Shown here: piece by piece, positions 11,986 through 22,928 of the stretch | Layout: each line of letters begins with the position of its first letter | How positions within the stretch are numbered: position 1 is the stretch's first letter | DNA from: Orientallactaga sibirica | Taxonomy: Eukaryota; Chordata; Mammalia; Rodentia; Dipodidae | Length of the DNA: 64,000 nucleotides | Direction of reading: 5' to 3' | Assembly: GCA_036365145.1 (NCBI GenBank) | Contig: JAEOAD010002232.1 | Span: forward strand, 4,299,501-4,363,500 | Notes under the pieces: generated by a model | What the model was told of the DNA's origin: nothing | The model's database searches: none | Seen by the model: only the letters and a program-made list of their open reading frames with translations | Program-made: the position numbers and the translations under genes

Positions 11986-12998
11986 AAATTTTTTATTGAT
12001 AATTTCCATAATTATAGACAATAAACCACGGTAATTCTCCCCCCCCCCACTTTTCCCTTCACAACTTCACTCTCCATCATATCCCCTCCCCCTCTCAATC
12101 AGTCTCTCTCTTATTTTGATGTCATCATCTTTTCTTCCTATTCTGGCAGTCTTGTATAGGTAGTGTCAGCCACTGTGAGATCATGGATATCCCAGCCATT
12201 TTGTGTCTGGTAGAGTGCATTGTAAGGAGTCCTACCCTGCTTTTGGCTCTTACAGTCTTTCTGCCACCTGTTCTGCAATGGACCCTGAGCCTTGGGAGGT
12301 GTGATAGAGATGTTTCAGTGCTGAGCACTCCTCTGTCCCTTCTTCTCAGCACTATGGTGCATTCTGAATCATCCCAACGTCACCACCATCTGAAAAGAGA
12401 AACTTTTCTAACCAAAAGTGAGAGTAGCATTAATACATGGGTATGATCATTAAGAGAAGTGCATACACCAGGCAGTTTGGTGCATAATACATGCATTTAG
12501 CCAGACACCAGCAGATGTTACACCCCTAGGGCTCAAGACTTCCCTGTCATAGGTTTTTCATTATCAGGGAAGTGTTCCCTCCCATGGAGTGGGCCTCCAG
12601 TCCAATTAGAGTGTGGGTGATTTCTCCCATACAGGCATGCAACTATTACACCTGTTGGGCTAATTTGGCCTGGCTGGCCCAAATTAAGGCTTGCACTGTC
12701 CACTGTTGCTTATCTCCACTGATGACTTCTGTCTCTTCTATGGAGCTGCATGCAGCATAGCTTTTTCCAGCTGTCAGTTGGTCTATACAGAGGAGGTTTT
12801 CAGTTCAGCTCCAGCAGGATTTCTCAGTGACCTTGTGGCCCAAGCATGTAGAGTCTTCAGGAGTAAGGTCTTACCATATATTCCTGGTGGGAAACCAAGA
12901 GCCTTGGCAATGGCCTGTAATGTTTTGCGGGCATCTGGGACCTCCCTGGCCAACAACTCACTGGAAGGTATCTCATCATCCCTGGCACTGAAATTTTT
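11986..12998 (-). mobile_element. L1 3' UTR, antisense
   Basis: Starts with ttttttattgataatttcc. Its 3' UTR is shared almost end to end with 14714-16152 (for example ctccatcatatcccctcccc and ggcactgaaatttt). Open frames inside (12125-12352 -, 12183-12446 +, 12691-13002 +) recur in the other copies and are chance frames. Confidence 0.85.
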
Positions 12999-13000
12999 TT

Positions 13001-13445
13001 AAAGTATTTTTATTCAATTTATTTGAGAGAGAGAGGGAGGGAGAGAGAATGGGCATACCAGGGCCTCTAGCCACTGCAAACGAACTCCAGACACATGTGG
13101 CACCTTATACATCTAGCTTTCTCGGGAAATGAACCTGGGTCCTTTGGCTTTGTAGGCAAGCACCTTAACTGCTAAGCCATCTCTCCAGCCCCAAAATTTT
13201 GGTTTTTGAGGCAGGGTCTCACTATATATAACCTGGGCTGTCTTAGAACTCAGTTTCTATTCCCAACCTGGCCTTGAACTCACAATGATCCTACTCTACA
13301 CTTCCACCTTCTTTGTTCTGGAATTAAATGTGTGTGCCATCATGCCTCCCTTTAATTTCAGCTTGTTTTTTGTTTGTTAGTTTTTGGTTTCTTTCTTTCT
13401 TTCCTTCCTTCCTTCCTTCCTTCCTTCCTTCCTTCCTTCCTTCCT

Positions 13446-13481
<36 letters not shown>

Positions 13482-14166
13482 TTTTTTTTGGTTTTCGAGG
13501 TAAGGTTTCGCTCTAGCCCAGGCTGACCTGGAACTCACTCTGTATTCTCAGGGTGGCCTCGAACTCCCGGCGATCCTCCTACCTCTGCCTCCCGCGTGCT
13601 GGGATTAAAGGCGTGCGCCACTACGCCCGGCCTTTTTTTGTTTTGTTTTGTTTTGTTTTTTCGAGATAGGGTCTCACTCTGGTCTAGGCTGACCTGGAAT
13701 TAACTATGTAGTCTCAGGGTGGCCTCGAACTCTGCGATCCTTCTAACTCTGCCTCCTGAGTGCTGGGATTAAAGGCGTGTGCCACCACGCCCAGCCTTTT
13801 TTGGTTTCTTGAGGTAGTGTCTCACTCTAGCCCAGGATGATCTGGAATTTACTATGTAGTCTCAGGGTGGCCTCAAACTCACGGCAGTCCCTCTACCTCT
13901 GCCTCCTGGAGTGTTGTGATTAAAGGCATATGCCATTACATACCTGGCTAAATATATATATTTATTTATTTTTATTTATTTTAGAGAGAGAGAGAGAGAG
14001 CAAAAGGAGGGGAGAATTGGCATGCCAGGGTGTCCAGCCACTGCAAACAAACTCCAGATGCATGTGTCACCATGTGTATCTGGCTTCTGAGGATACTGGG
14101 AAATTGAGCCTAGGTCCTTAGGCTTCCCAGACAAATGCTTTAAGTGCTTAGTCATCTCTCCAGCCC
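13001..14166 (-). repeat. SINE cluster
   Basis: Antisense DIP-like SINEs at 13001-13191 and 13951-14166. Antisense B1: old copy 13199-13350, then three in a row at 13486-13632, 13633-13795 and 13796-13950. Confidence 0.86.
13379..13485 (+). repeat. (CTTT)n/(CCTT)n microsatellite
   Basis: ctttctttctttccttcctt and so on over about 100 bp, feeding into the T run of an antisense B1. Confidence 0.95.
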
Positions 14167-14477
14167 TAATCTCAGCTTTTTAGTCCTATTTATAAATAAA
14201 GATATAGGTTATTTTAAGTTTACAGCTAGAGCAGGCCGTATTTAATAATATGACTTGTTAGTTTCCTTGATACAGAGAAATTAGCGTCCTTGTCTCCATT
14301 TTATACATCATGCAAAACTTGTATTAATTCATGCTATTTATTATCCTTATCTCATACTTAAGAATTATAAAACATTTTCAAGAAAGCATTTTTATTAATT
14401 TGATTATATGTAACTGTCATATTCTTATTTAGTGAAGTATTTTCTAAATGTACCTACAGTTTACTTTCATACATATG

Positions 14478-14682
14478 TGTTTTAAAGTTTTGTTTTTATT
14501 TATTTATTAGAGACAGAGGGAGAGAGAGAGTAAGTGAGAATGGGCGTGCCAGGGCCCATTGCAAATGAACTCTAGACACACGCGCCACCATGTGCGTCTG
14601 GCTAATGTGGGACTTGGAGAATCGAACAGGGTCCTTAGGCTTCAAAGGCACGTACTTAACCACTAAGCCATCTCTCCAGGCC
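14478..14682 (-). repeat. DIP-like SINE
   Basis: Antisense, ending gccatctctccaggccc. It lies just left of the L1 target duplication at 14695. Confidence 0.87.
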
Positions 14683-14713
14683 CCTGAATCTTAGCTTTAA
14701 AACTTTAATTTTA

Positions 14714-16152
14714 TTTATTTTTTATTTTATTTTTTTCAATTCGTTTTTTATTGATAACTTCTGTAATTGTAGACAGTATCCCATGGTACTTCCCTCTCTC
14801 CCTCCACTTTCCCCTTTGAAACTCCACTCTCCATCATATGCCCTCCCCCTTTCAGTTTCTCTTTTCATTTTGATGTCATGATCTTTTCCTCCTATTATGA
14901 TGGTCTTGTGTAGGTAGTCTCGGGCACTGTGAGGTCATGGATATCCAGGTCATTTGGTGTCTGGAGGAGCACATTGTAAGGAGTCCTACCCTTCCTTTGG
15001 CTCTTACGTTCTTTCTGCTCCCTCTTCCACAGTGGACCCTGAGCCTTAGAAGGTGTATTTCAGTAGTTTCAGTGCTGAGCACTCCTCTGTCCCTTCTTCT
15101 CAGCATCATGGTGCCTTCTGAGTCATCCCAAGGTCACCACCATCCTAAAAGAGAAGCTTCTCTAACCAAAAGTGAGAGTAGCGTTAATATATGGGTGTGG
15201 ACATTAAAAGAAGTGCTTACTGGGCAGTTTGGTGAGCATAGTATCTACATTTAGCCAGGCACCAGCATTACATTACACCCCTAGGGCTCATGACTACCCC
15301 TGTTGTAGGTTTTCAGTATTAGGGATGTATTCCCTTCCCATGGAGTGGGCCTCCAGTCCAATTAGAGAGCTGTTGGTTTCCCCCATAACAGACATGCCAC
15401 TGTTGTGTCCACTGGCTCATTTGGCCTGGGTGGCCAAACTTAAGGCTTGCAGTGTTCACTGTTGAGTATCTTCACTGGTGTTTTCTCTCTCCCTTTGAAT
15501 TGCATGCAGTGTAGCTCTTTCCAACTTTCTGTCAGCTGTTCCACATGGAGGAGGCTTTCAGCTCAGCTCCAACAGGATTTTTCAGTGACCTTGCAGCCCA
15601 AGTATGTGGAGTCTTCAGCAGTAGGGTCTTACCATCTATTCCTGGTGGGAAATCAAGGGTCTCAGCAATGGCCTATAATGTTTTGGGGGTATCTATGACC
15701 TCCCCGGCCAACAACTCACTGAAAGGTATCCCATCTCTGGCACTGAAAATTTTCTAGTAACAATCTATGGCTTCTGAGTGTTCCATTGTCCAGAAAAGTA
15801 GGTTTCCATATAACTTATTTATATCCTCTTAGAATTTGATTAGCCCTCCCTCCACCTTTCCTTTTCTCAGTCTCTTCCCCAGACCACACTTCAGCCTTTT
15901 CACCCCCATTAATCTGTTCTTCCACTTACCTATATACAACATATATTAAGTCCCCCTCTCTCCTTTTCTATTCTCTTTATATCCCCTTTCTAGCTTACTA
16001 GTTTCTGCTTCTGAGTTTTATTTTTACTCACATAGAAGTCCAGTCATTTATAGCTAGGATCCATATTTGGCTTTCTGGGTCTGGGTTACCTGACTAAGTA
16101 TAATCCTTTCCAGATCCATCCATTTTCCAGCAAATTTCATAACTTCATTTTT
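14714..16152 (-). mobile_element. 5'-truncated L1 with perfect 19-bp target duplication
   Basis: Flanked by ctttaaaactttaatttta at 14695-14713 and 16153-16171. Plus-strand content: T-rich tail, then ttttttattgataacttctg, then a 3' UTR shared with the copies at 11986, 31533 and 44465. It ends in a short antisense piece of the ORF2 C-terminus (about 16030-16152). Open frames of 70-105 codons inside the 3' UTR are shared between copies but are not genes. Confidence 0.92.
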
Positions 16153-16410
16153 CTTTAAAACTTTAATTTTAAATATGTGTTACTTTAAGAAGAAATGGGA
16201 TCCAAGAAAGTTTTCTAGAGAAACGTATGTATAGAATTTTACGTATGTTTTAGAAAGCTCCTTAAAAATCATATAACCGCAAAATAAAGGAGATTTGTTA
16301 TTTTTATCTTTTAATGTTTTTAGATATATATATATATATATATATATATTTATTCGAAAGAGAGTGAGAGACAGAGATCACAAAAGAACAGAGGAATGAG
16401 TATGGGCACA

Positions 16411-17275
16411 CCTGAGCCTTGAAGGGTGTGATAGAGTTGTCTCACATACTGCTGAACACTCCATTGCCACTTCTTCTCCACTGTGGTGACGTTTGAATCA
16501 CTCCAGTGGTCACTGGCATCTGAGAAGAGAAGCTTCTCTAACCAAAAGTGATAGTAGCATGAACATGTGGCATAAACATTAAAAAGTGCTTAGAGGGCAG
16601 TTTGGTGGTCATATATATGCATTTAGCCAGGCAACATTAGGTATTACTTCCCTAGGGCTAATGAATGCCCCTGCTATAGGCTTTGACTAAGTTTTCAGTA
16701 CCAAGCATGTATCCTGTCCTGCAGAGGGTAGGTCTCTAGTCTAAACAGAGCGGTTGGTTTCCCCCATAACATACATACCCACTACAGCATCAGTTGGCAC
16801 ATTTGGCCTGGCTGGCCAATCTTAAGTCTTGCAGAGTCCACTGATGTTTAACACCATTGATGACTTCTCTCTCCCAAAAGGCTGCATTGCTGCATAGCTC
16901 TTTCCAGCCTGCTGACAACTAGTCAACAGGGAGGTTTCCAGCTCAGCTCCAGCTTGATGTCTCAGTGACCTGCAGCCCAAGCATGTGGAGTCTTTAGCAA
17001 TAAGGTCTGGGACAGGAGCCTTGGCAATGTTTTGGGACATCAGGGATCTCCCTGGCCAGCAACTCACTGGAAGATATCCCATTCCTGGCACTGAATTTTT
17101 TCTAATAATTTATGGCTTCTATGTACATCATTATCATGTCCATAGGATACTTTTGTCCATATGCTTTTTAAAATGTTTATATTATTGGATAGCTAAGAAG
17201 TAGGTTTCTATATGGCTTATTCATACATAGCATCTTAAAGTTTGATTATCTTCCTCCCACCCTTCTTTTCCTGTT
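16411..17275 (-). mobile_element. Diverged L1 3' UTR, antisense
   Basis: Starts mid-UTR at tgagccttgaagggtgtgat and matches the neighbouring copy to ggcactgaattttttctaat, then on to about 17275. It is more decayed than 14714-16152, with a short insertion near 17110-17190. It is preceded at 16310-16410 by the head of an antisense DIP-like SINE containing (TA)n. Confidence 0.78.
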
Positions 17276-17497
17276 TTCTAGGGCTTGACGAGATGGCTCA
17301 GCTATTAAAGACACTTGTTTGCAAAGCCTTCCTTCCCTAGTTCAATTTCCCATGTTAAGGTTAAATAATAAATAAGTTAAATAAAAATTAGGTTGTCTGT
17401 TCTCTAATGTTGGATTAAAAAATTTGTTGGCTTTCAGGTCACAATTCTGTCTTAATTTTGTATATTTACTAAGTAGCATCAGAAGTTACAAATGTAA

Positions 17498-17586
17498 GCC
17501 AGGCATGGTGGCACACGCCTTTAATTCCAGCACTTGGGAAGCAGAAGTAGGATTGCCGTGTTCAAGGCCACCATGAAAAAAAAACC
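17498..17586 (+). mobile_element. Short B1 with 14-bp target duplication
   Basis: Starts gccaggcatggtggcacacg and ends in an A run after an early 3' break (89 bp). It is flanked by agttacaaatgtaa at 17484-17497 and 17587-17600. Confidence 0.92.
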
Positions 17587-17820
17587 AGTTACAAATGTAA
17601 TACTGTAAAAAGCAAGTTTTATTTGGTTAATTAGTGATAATTTTGTAACAAGCATTGTTTGCATATTAAAGGGGCTTAGTTTTGAAAAGGATAATTTTCA
17701 GTGGTCATGGAATTTGTAGTCTTAAAGTGAATATAGTTTTACATGAAAGTGCAACCAAATAAGTAAGGATTTTTTTTTTTTTTTTTTTTTTGAACAGTGT
17801 TCTTTTACTGCCCGCTCACC

Positions 17821-18060
17821 CAGAATATATACACATATGAATAGATATTTAAATTATATATAAACTTATATGTAAATATCTGAGTTCATTTGACTATACA
17901 TGGAAATTTATACATATATTAGATATTAAATATATGTTATATATATAGTTTATAAAATATAATTTCATGTATTATAGTACGTTAACATATACTAACATAA
18001 TAATTAGTGAATGTATATAAATTTTTATATATCTCAATGATTAGGTTTAGCCATATGTAA
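17821..18060. repeat. AT-rich stretch upstream of exon 2
   Basis: Dense tatata/atatat motifs with no recognisable element. It follows a T run at 17770-17791. Confidence 0.7.
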
Positions 18061-18284
18061 ATGTGACCAATAATTTTAACTGCCAAAATTATGAGAAAAG
18101 AAAACTGTAATAGAACAACCTAACTGAAATGTAAATTTTAAGGAAAGACATCTAAATACTAATGATTTTAGGTGGTATGTGTAAATATTGGTTATTACCA
18201 GGAAAAATTAGATTTTGCATTATTTTTGGTAAGAATTTCATATGCTTGAGGATAACTTGGCTTTTTTTTTTTTTTCCTTTTTAG

Positions 18285-18756
18285 AATATGGTTTCTAGTT
18301 TTAGGGTTTCTGAACTACAAGTGTTACTAGGCTTTGCTGGACGGAATAAAAGTGGGCGCAAGCATGACCTCCTGATGAGGGCGCTGCATTTATTGAAGAG
18401 TGGCTGCAGCCCTGCTGTTCAGATTAAAATTCGAGAATTGTATAGACGCCGATATCCACGAACTCTTGAAGGACTTACCGATTTATCCACAATCAAGTCA
18501 TCTGTTTTCAGTTTGGATGGTAGTTCATCACCAGTAGAACCTGACTTGGCTGTGGCTGGAATCCACTCGTTGCCTTCCACTTCAGTTACACCTCATTCAC
18601 CATCATCTCCTGTTGGTTCTGTGCTGCTTCAAGACACTAAGCCCACATTTGAGATGCAGCAACCATCTCCAATTCCTCCTGTCCATCCTGATGTGCAGCT
18701 GAAAAACCTGCCCTTTTATGATGTGCTTGATGTTCTCATCAAGCCTACAAGTTTAG
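18285..18756 (+). CDS. PIAS2: PIAS2 exon 2: SAP domain and linker
   Basis: Coding exon of the SUMO E3 ligase PIASx, a nuclear regulator of transcription factors. The acceptor is a long T tract ending ttag at 18281-18284 and the donor is gtaagt at 18757. The frame opens with AAT (Asn9 if the usual 8-residue exon 1 MADFEELR precedes it) and then ATG at 18288, an internal Met rather than the start. It encodes the rest of the SAP domain, a DNA/chromatin-binding helix-extended-loop-helix of about residues 11-45. This includes the LXXLL motif LQVLL (residues 19-23) and the basic run GRNKSGRKH. A Ser/Pro-rich linker follows, then the beginning of PINIT (NLPFYDVLDVLIKPTSL). The length is 472 nt: 157 codons plus one base of the next codon (phase 0 to 1). 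The residues match PIAS2 rather than PIAS1/3/4, for example SFRVSELQVLLGFAGRN. Reading past the donor gives a spurious Gly-Lys-Cys-stop. Identification is by protein recall, and confidence is high. Confidence 0.97.
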
Positions 18757-18899
18757 GTAAGTGTTAAGAGAAATCATTTTTCTGGAGAGAAGAGAGAGAA
18801 ATAAGAGTCTTCAACTTTTAGTTAGTGATTTATTTGCTGTTAATTCCATAAAATTGATAGAGATGTACACACATGTAATTACACACATGTAATTAAAGA

Positions 18900-19686
18900 G
18901 CTCAATGGGCTGAGTATCACAAAGAGGCCAGCGTGGGCTATATGATGTCTTGGAGGCCAGCCTGGATTACATAGTGATACCCTGTCTCTAAACAAGCCTA
19001 ATCCTTATAACCCCACTTGAGAGATTGAGGCAAGCTTGGGCTCTATAGTGATTACCTGACCAACAACAAAACCCAAAACAAAACCCTCAATCAAACACAA
19101 ACTCTAATACTGAGGTACTAATGCCAAATGCTTAAATGAACAGGTTAAAAAGATTAGTGCCTACCTAATCTAATATAACATTGTATTGAAGATGGTTCAT
19201 TGGGTAAGAGCACTTACTACAGAAGCATGATTGTCTGACAGGGACTGATTCACCCAGAATTTGATAGCTTGTTTGGAGGTTCTAGCAGGGACCGAAGACT
19301 GGTCTATTCCTTCCTCTATACGGGAAAGGTCGTCCTCTTCGACCAAGCGCGCACATGGAGTGGTGAGGGAGGAAGGGGACACCTGCCTAGCCAGCCAGAT
19401 CAGCCAGATTGCCTTCACATCCTCACCCTATATAACCTCTGAGCCATCTTCTCAGCCTGCATGCCTGGTTAATTTTACGTTTGCATAAAAAAAATTATTT
19501 AATTTATATTTTTAAAATTTATTTGAGAGATTGAAAGAGGCAGAATGAGAGAGAAAATATGGGCGCACTCCAGCCACTGCAGATGAACTCCAGATGTATG
19601 CGCCACTTTGTGCATTGGGGAATCCAGCTTAAGTCGTCAAGCTTTGCAGTCAAGCACCTTTAACTACAAAGCCATCTTTCCAGTCC
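18900..19686. repeat. Old SINE remnants and one DIP-like SINE
   Basis: 18900-19085 looks like an old sense B1-derived element. 19185-19249 resembles the head of a sense B3-type SINE (ggttcattgggtaagagcac). 19470-19686 is an antisense DIP-like SINE. The 7SK pseudogene sits between them. Confidence 0.65.
19261..19422 (-). pseudogene. RN7SK pseudogene: 7SK snRNA retropseudogene (3'-truncated)
   Basis: Read on the minus strand from 19422, the sequence starts ggatgtga and continues through gatctggctggctagg, gtgtccccttcctccctcac, ggtcgaagaggacgacc, cagtcttcggt and ctagaacctccaaacaagc. This is the order of segments in mammalian 7SK RNA, the scaffold that holds P-TEFb inactive in the nucleus. Only about the first 240 nt of the roughly 331-nt RNA are represented, in about 162 bp. 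Internal deletions remove the loop between two copies of atctggctg near the 5' end, about 16 nt before the cgctcggtcg segment, and about 24 nt after tcttcggt. The 3' half is missing and there is no poly-A tail, as expected of tailless retropseudogenes. A short tcaccc occurs on both sides (19250-19255 and 19423-19428) and may be the target duplication. Its CpG content stands out from the surrounding intron. It is not expected to be functional. Confidence 0.88.
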
Positions 19687-19965
19687 CCCAATATTCTTTT
19701 TATGACTTAAGGACTCAAATTGCTTTTGTGTGAATGAGAACAGACACAGGCCTTAATGTCTGAGTCCATGTTTTGATTGTTTTACACAGTACTAGTTCCT
19801 GTTTAATTTAGGCTGCTTTCCTAAAAATAAAGCTTCATAATTTTTTTCTAAAGTGGGTTAGAAAGTTTGACACACTCTTGCTTTTTGGGGGTGGGGTTTG
19901 GGGTTTGATGCACTGTCTGACTCTAGCCCAGGTTGACCTGGGACTCGCTCTGTAGTCCCAGGGTG

Positions 19966-20518
19966 TAAAAGTGCTCCCCTTATTACCAGTAGAGCCTTTA
20001 TGGCATTGAAGTTGGAGAACTAACTCCACAGAGCACCAAGCCCACTAGGGAAATCCATCCTTACAATTCTGTTTCTCTAGAACCACTCCTGGTACCAAAA
20101 TCTGTATTAGTCAGGGTTCTCTAGAGGAACAGAACTGATAGAATGAATTGTATTGAAAGGGTATTTATTGGATCAGCTTACAACAGTCCAGCAATAGCAG
20201 GTTGCATTCCTGAGAGTCAAGGAACCTGGTAGCTGCTCAGTCCTGGAGGCATCCTGAAGATGCTGCTCTTCAGTCCACGCTGGAAAGCATCAAGCACCAA
20301 GCAGCAAGCAGAGAGCAGCACTAGTAGGCAGCTAGGAGGAAAGAATAGTTCTCTTCCCAGAGCTTCTTTTGATAAACCAGCCCCCTCCTCCCAGAGAGGC
20401 CACCCACTCTGATTCTTCCTTTAGTTAATCCTTCCTAGAGGCAACCTCAGAGACACACTTATGAGGAATGTCTGTGGATTCCTAAACAGATCAAGTTGAC
20501 ACAAACTTAACCATCACA
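19966..20518 (-). mobile_element. ERVL-type LTR with leader and primer-binding site
   Basis: The LTR is at about 20103-20518 and starts tgtgatggttaagtttgtgt on the minus strand. Its inner end ccctgactaataca is followed by gat and then tggtaccaggagtgg (complement of 20083-20097), the tRNA-Leu-type primer-binding site of ERVL elements. Some 120 bp of leader follow to 19966, where the element is truncated. No second LTR is present. It interrupts an old antisense B1 (19866-19965 and 20519-20607). Confidence 0.8.
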
Positions 20519-20599
20519 CAGTGCTAGCCTCAAACTCAGGGCAATCCTCTTAACTCAGTCTTCTCTCAGTGCTGGAATTAAAGGTGTGTACCACCATGC

Positions 20600-21179
20600 C
20601 CAGCTCTACTTATGCTTCTGAATAATTGCATATAGTTATGAAAGATAGATGCCTAGAGGAAAAGTTGTGGGATCCAAGAAGATGAGTATTTAATCTTTTG
20701 ATATTCAGCTCTTGGAGAGAAGATTGCTAATAGCTTCAAAAGTGTGCTCCGGGGCTGGAGAAATGGCTTAGCGGTTATTTGCCTGTGAAGCCAAAGGTCC
20801 AAAGTTCGATTCCCCAGGATCCATGAAGCCAGATGCACGAGGGGGCACATGCCTACCCATTTTCTCTCTATCTTCTCTCTCTTTCTCTCTGCTTGCAAAT
20901 AAATAAAAATTTAAAAAAATATATTTAGGGCTGGAGAGATGGCTTAGCAGTTAAGGCGCCTGCCTCCTAAGCCTAAGAATGCTGGTTCCAATCTCCAGTG
21001 GTTCCAATCTCCAGGTCCCACAGTTAGCCAGATGCAAAGTGACGCAAGGGCGCAATGCCACATTTGACCATAAGGGCACACACACATCTGGATTTCGTTC
21101 GCAGCACCTGAGAGGCTGCTGGCGTGCCCATCTCTGTCTTCCTTTCCCTCTCTCTGTCTCCAATATATATATATAAATA

Positions 21180-21218
<39 letters not shown>

Positions 21219-21480
21219 TTATTTATTTATTTTTTTGAGGTAGGGTCTCACTCTGGTCCAGGCTGACCTGGAATTCACTCTGTAGTCTCAGGGTGGCCTT
21301 GAACTCACAGCGATCCTCCTACCTCTGCCTCCCGAGTGCTGGGATTAAAGGCGTGCGCCACCACGCCCGGCTATATATATCTATTTTAAAAGTGTGCCTC
21401 AATTTCTACTCCAACAGCATATTTTTTCACTTCACCCATGCCACTGTTGTATTATTGGTCTTTTAACCCTTGATAATTTG
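20600..21480 (-). mobile_element. Possible ancient L1 scrap split by SINEs
   Basis: Flanks 20610-20750 and 21385-21480 read like old antisense ORF2 or UTR text (actccaacagcatattttt). aaaagtgtgc occurs on both sides of the inserted block (20738-20747 and 21388-21397). The inserted block is two sense DIP-like SINEs (20752-20928 and 20929-21180), (TA)n and an antisense B1 (21226-21372). Confidence 0.45.
20752..21372. repeat. SINE cluster with TA microsatellite
   Basis: Sense DIP-like SINEs 20752-20928 and 20929-21180 (long variant with the extra block around gacgcaagggcgcaatgcc). (TA)n/(TTTA)n at 21183-21230 and an antisense B1 at 21226-21372. Confidence 0.87.
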
Positions 21481-21755
21481 AAAGGTTGAAAAATTAATGG
21501 TGTTAGTTTATATTCTTAAATTCCCGAATGTCAGGATATTCTTTTTAAGGTTGGTATGATGAAGCAAGTTTAAAGTGATGCCTGCATTAATTAATGTTAA
21601 AGCCATTAAAATAGACCCAAATACATCATTTTAATTAACTCAGATAAAAAATGAGTATTTAAATTGGATATGGCCATGGTCTAATTATGCAGAAGCTTGA
21701 TGAGATATGAGATGGGCTTTAGGGAGTTTGTTATACAGTTAGCGAGTTGTAAAGT

Positions 21756-22035
21756 AAAGCTGGGCCTAGTGAGTAGTAGTCACATAACCCAGCACTCAGG
21801 AAGCTGAGGCAGGAACATAGTTTGTTTTGTGTTTTTTTGTTTGTTTTTTGAGGTAGGGTCTCACTTTGGCCCAGGCTGACCTGGAATTAACTATGTAGTC
21901 TCAGGGTGGCCTTGAACTCACGGCGATCCTCCTACCTCTGCCTCTGGAGTGCTGGGATTAAAGGTGTGCACCACCACGCCCGGCAGGAACATAGTTTTTG
22001 AGGTCTGTCTAGGCTATGTAACATGATCATGTCTT
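21756..22035. repeat. Old sense B1 interrupted by a younger antisense B1
   Basis: The young B1 at 21824-21984 is flanked by aggaacatagttt (21811-21823 and 21985-21997). The host element is 21756-21823 plus 21985-22035. Confidence 0.82.
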
Positions 22036-22084
22036 AGGTAAGTTAAATAAAAAAATAGACAATACGTATATTATGAGGGGGCAG

Positions 22085-22605
22085 GATCCTTGGGTTGTAG
22101 CTCAGGGATCATTTACTTGCTTGGAATGTGTCAGGGCCTTAGTTCAGCACTGCATAACTATACACACAGTGTTTAGTTATTAGGTACTATAAATTATGCT
22201 CAGATTTTGCCTTTACCTAATGATATAGGGATTTATAGTCAAAGCTTCTTGTAGAGACTTAAGGGGGCTTTAAATGCAAATATGTATACTTAGTATTGGT
22301 CGACTCTTTAGAAGAAGTGCCCAGGAAGGTAATAACTATGAGTTGAAATCGCAGTGGTGTAATTGTGACAGCAAGCAGGGGAGAAACTGAAAAGAATCAT
22401 GTAGGGGAAGCTTGGGAAGTACAGGTTTGCTGGTAAAGAAAGGAGACCAGTGTAAATGCAAGACTGCAGATAAAGGAATTTATAGTTGACTTATTTAGAC
22501 ACAGGTCACATAGATCTGGGGATGTGGCACAGGGTAGAGCTTTTGCCTAGTGTACTTAGGGCTCCAGGTTCCATCCCCAGCACAGACAGGATACTATAGA
22601 GTCCT
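22085..22605 (+). repeat. Two old ID-like (tRNA-derived) SINE remnants
   Basis: 22090-22160 (ttgggttgtagctcagggat) and 22512-22600 (ctggggatgtggcacagggt ... ccatccccagcac). Confidence 0.6.
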
Positions 22606-22928
22606 TTTTACTTTTCTTTTTGTTATTTTTTTCCTTTTTAAAAATGTTTTCATTTTTTCCTTTTTCTATGGAGTCATTTTTGAGCAGAGAAATGGTGATG
22701 CAGGTGGTGTTAAGAATGACAAGCTCTGCACTTGCTCTGATGCAAGATGGTAGAACTGCTATTCCATCTGTAGAAGGAAATACTAGCCTTTGAGTAGGGT
22801 GGTGGCAGTGAGAATGGAGAAACAGAAGCAGGTACGAAGAATTCAGAAACAGGACTTATAATGGAACTAAAAACACTGAAGTCAAGAGAATGACTTCTGG
22901 GAATGGGACAATTAGTAACTTTTCTTTC

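Larger units (their letters stand above)
1..18284 (+). other. PIAS2: PIAS2 intron 1 (3' part)
   Basis: No coding exon is visible upstream of exon 2. The 24-nt start exon expected for MADFEELR is not seen here, nor is any CpG-rich promoter, so the promoter lies left of the window. The content is overwhelmingly interspersed repeats, listed separately. Stretches in which I recognise nothing: 3047-3400 (apart from a weak antisense tRNA-derived SINE remnant near 3140-3210), 4468-4735, 7869-8095, 8700-8795, 11242-11464, 14167-14470, 16172-16310, 17276-17480 (a weak tRNA-SINE remnant at 17280-17345) and 17601-18260. The last 450 bp before exon 2 are very AT-rich. Confidence 0.85.

Noticed and set aside
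12125..15757. Recurrent 60-105-codon frames shared at 12.2 kb, 15.0 kb, 31.8 kb and 44.7 kb as a gene family
   Set aside because: They recur because the L1 3' UTR recurs. They occur on both strands, differ in length between copies and contain no L1 ORF motifs.
18288..18767. A 159-codon open frame starting ATG as a complete small protein
   Set aside because: It is PIAS2 exon 2. The ATG is an internal Met preceded by a splice acceptor, and the stop comes from reading through the gtaagt donor.
19261..19488. 75-codon plus-strand and 73-codon minus-strand frames at 19.2-19.5 kb
   Set aside because: The sequence is a 7SK RNA pseudogene. The frames are incidental.
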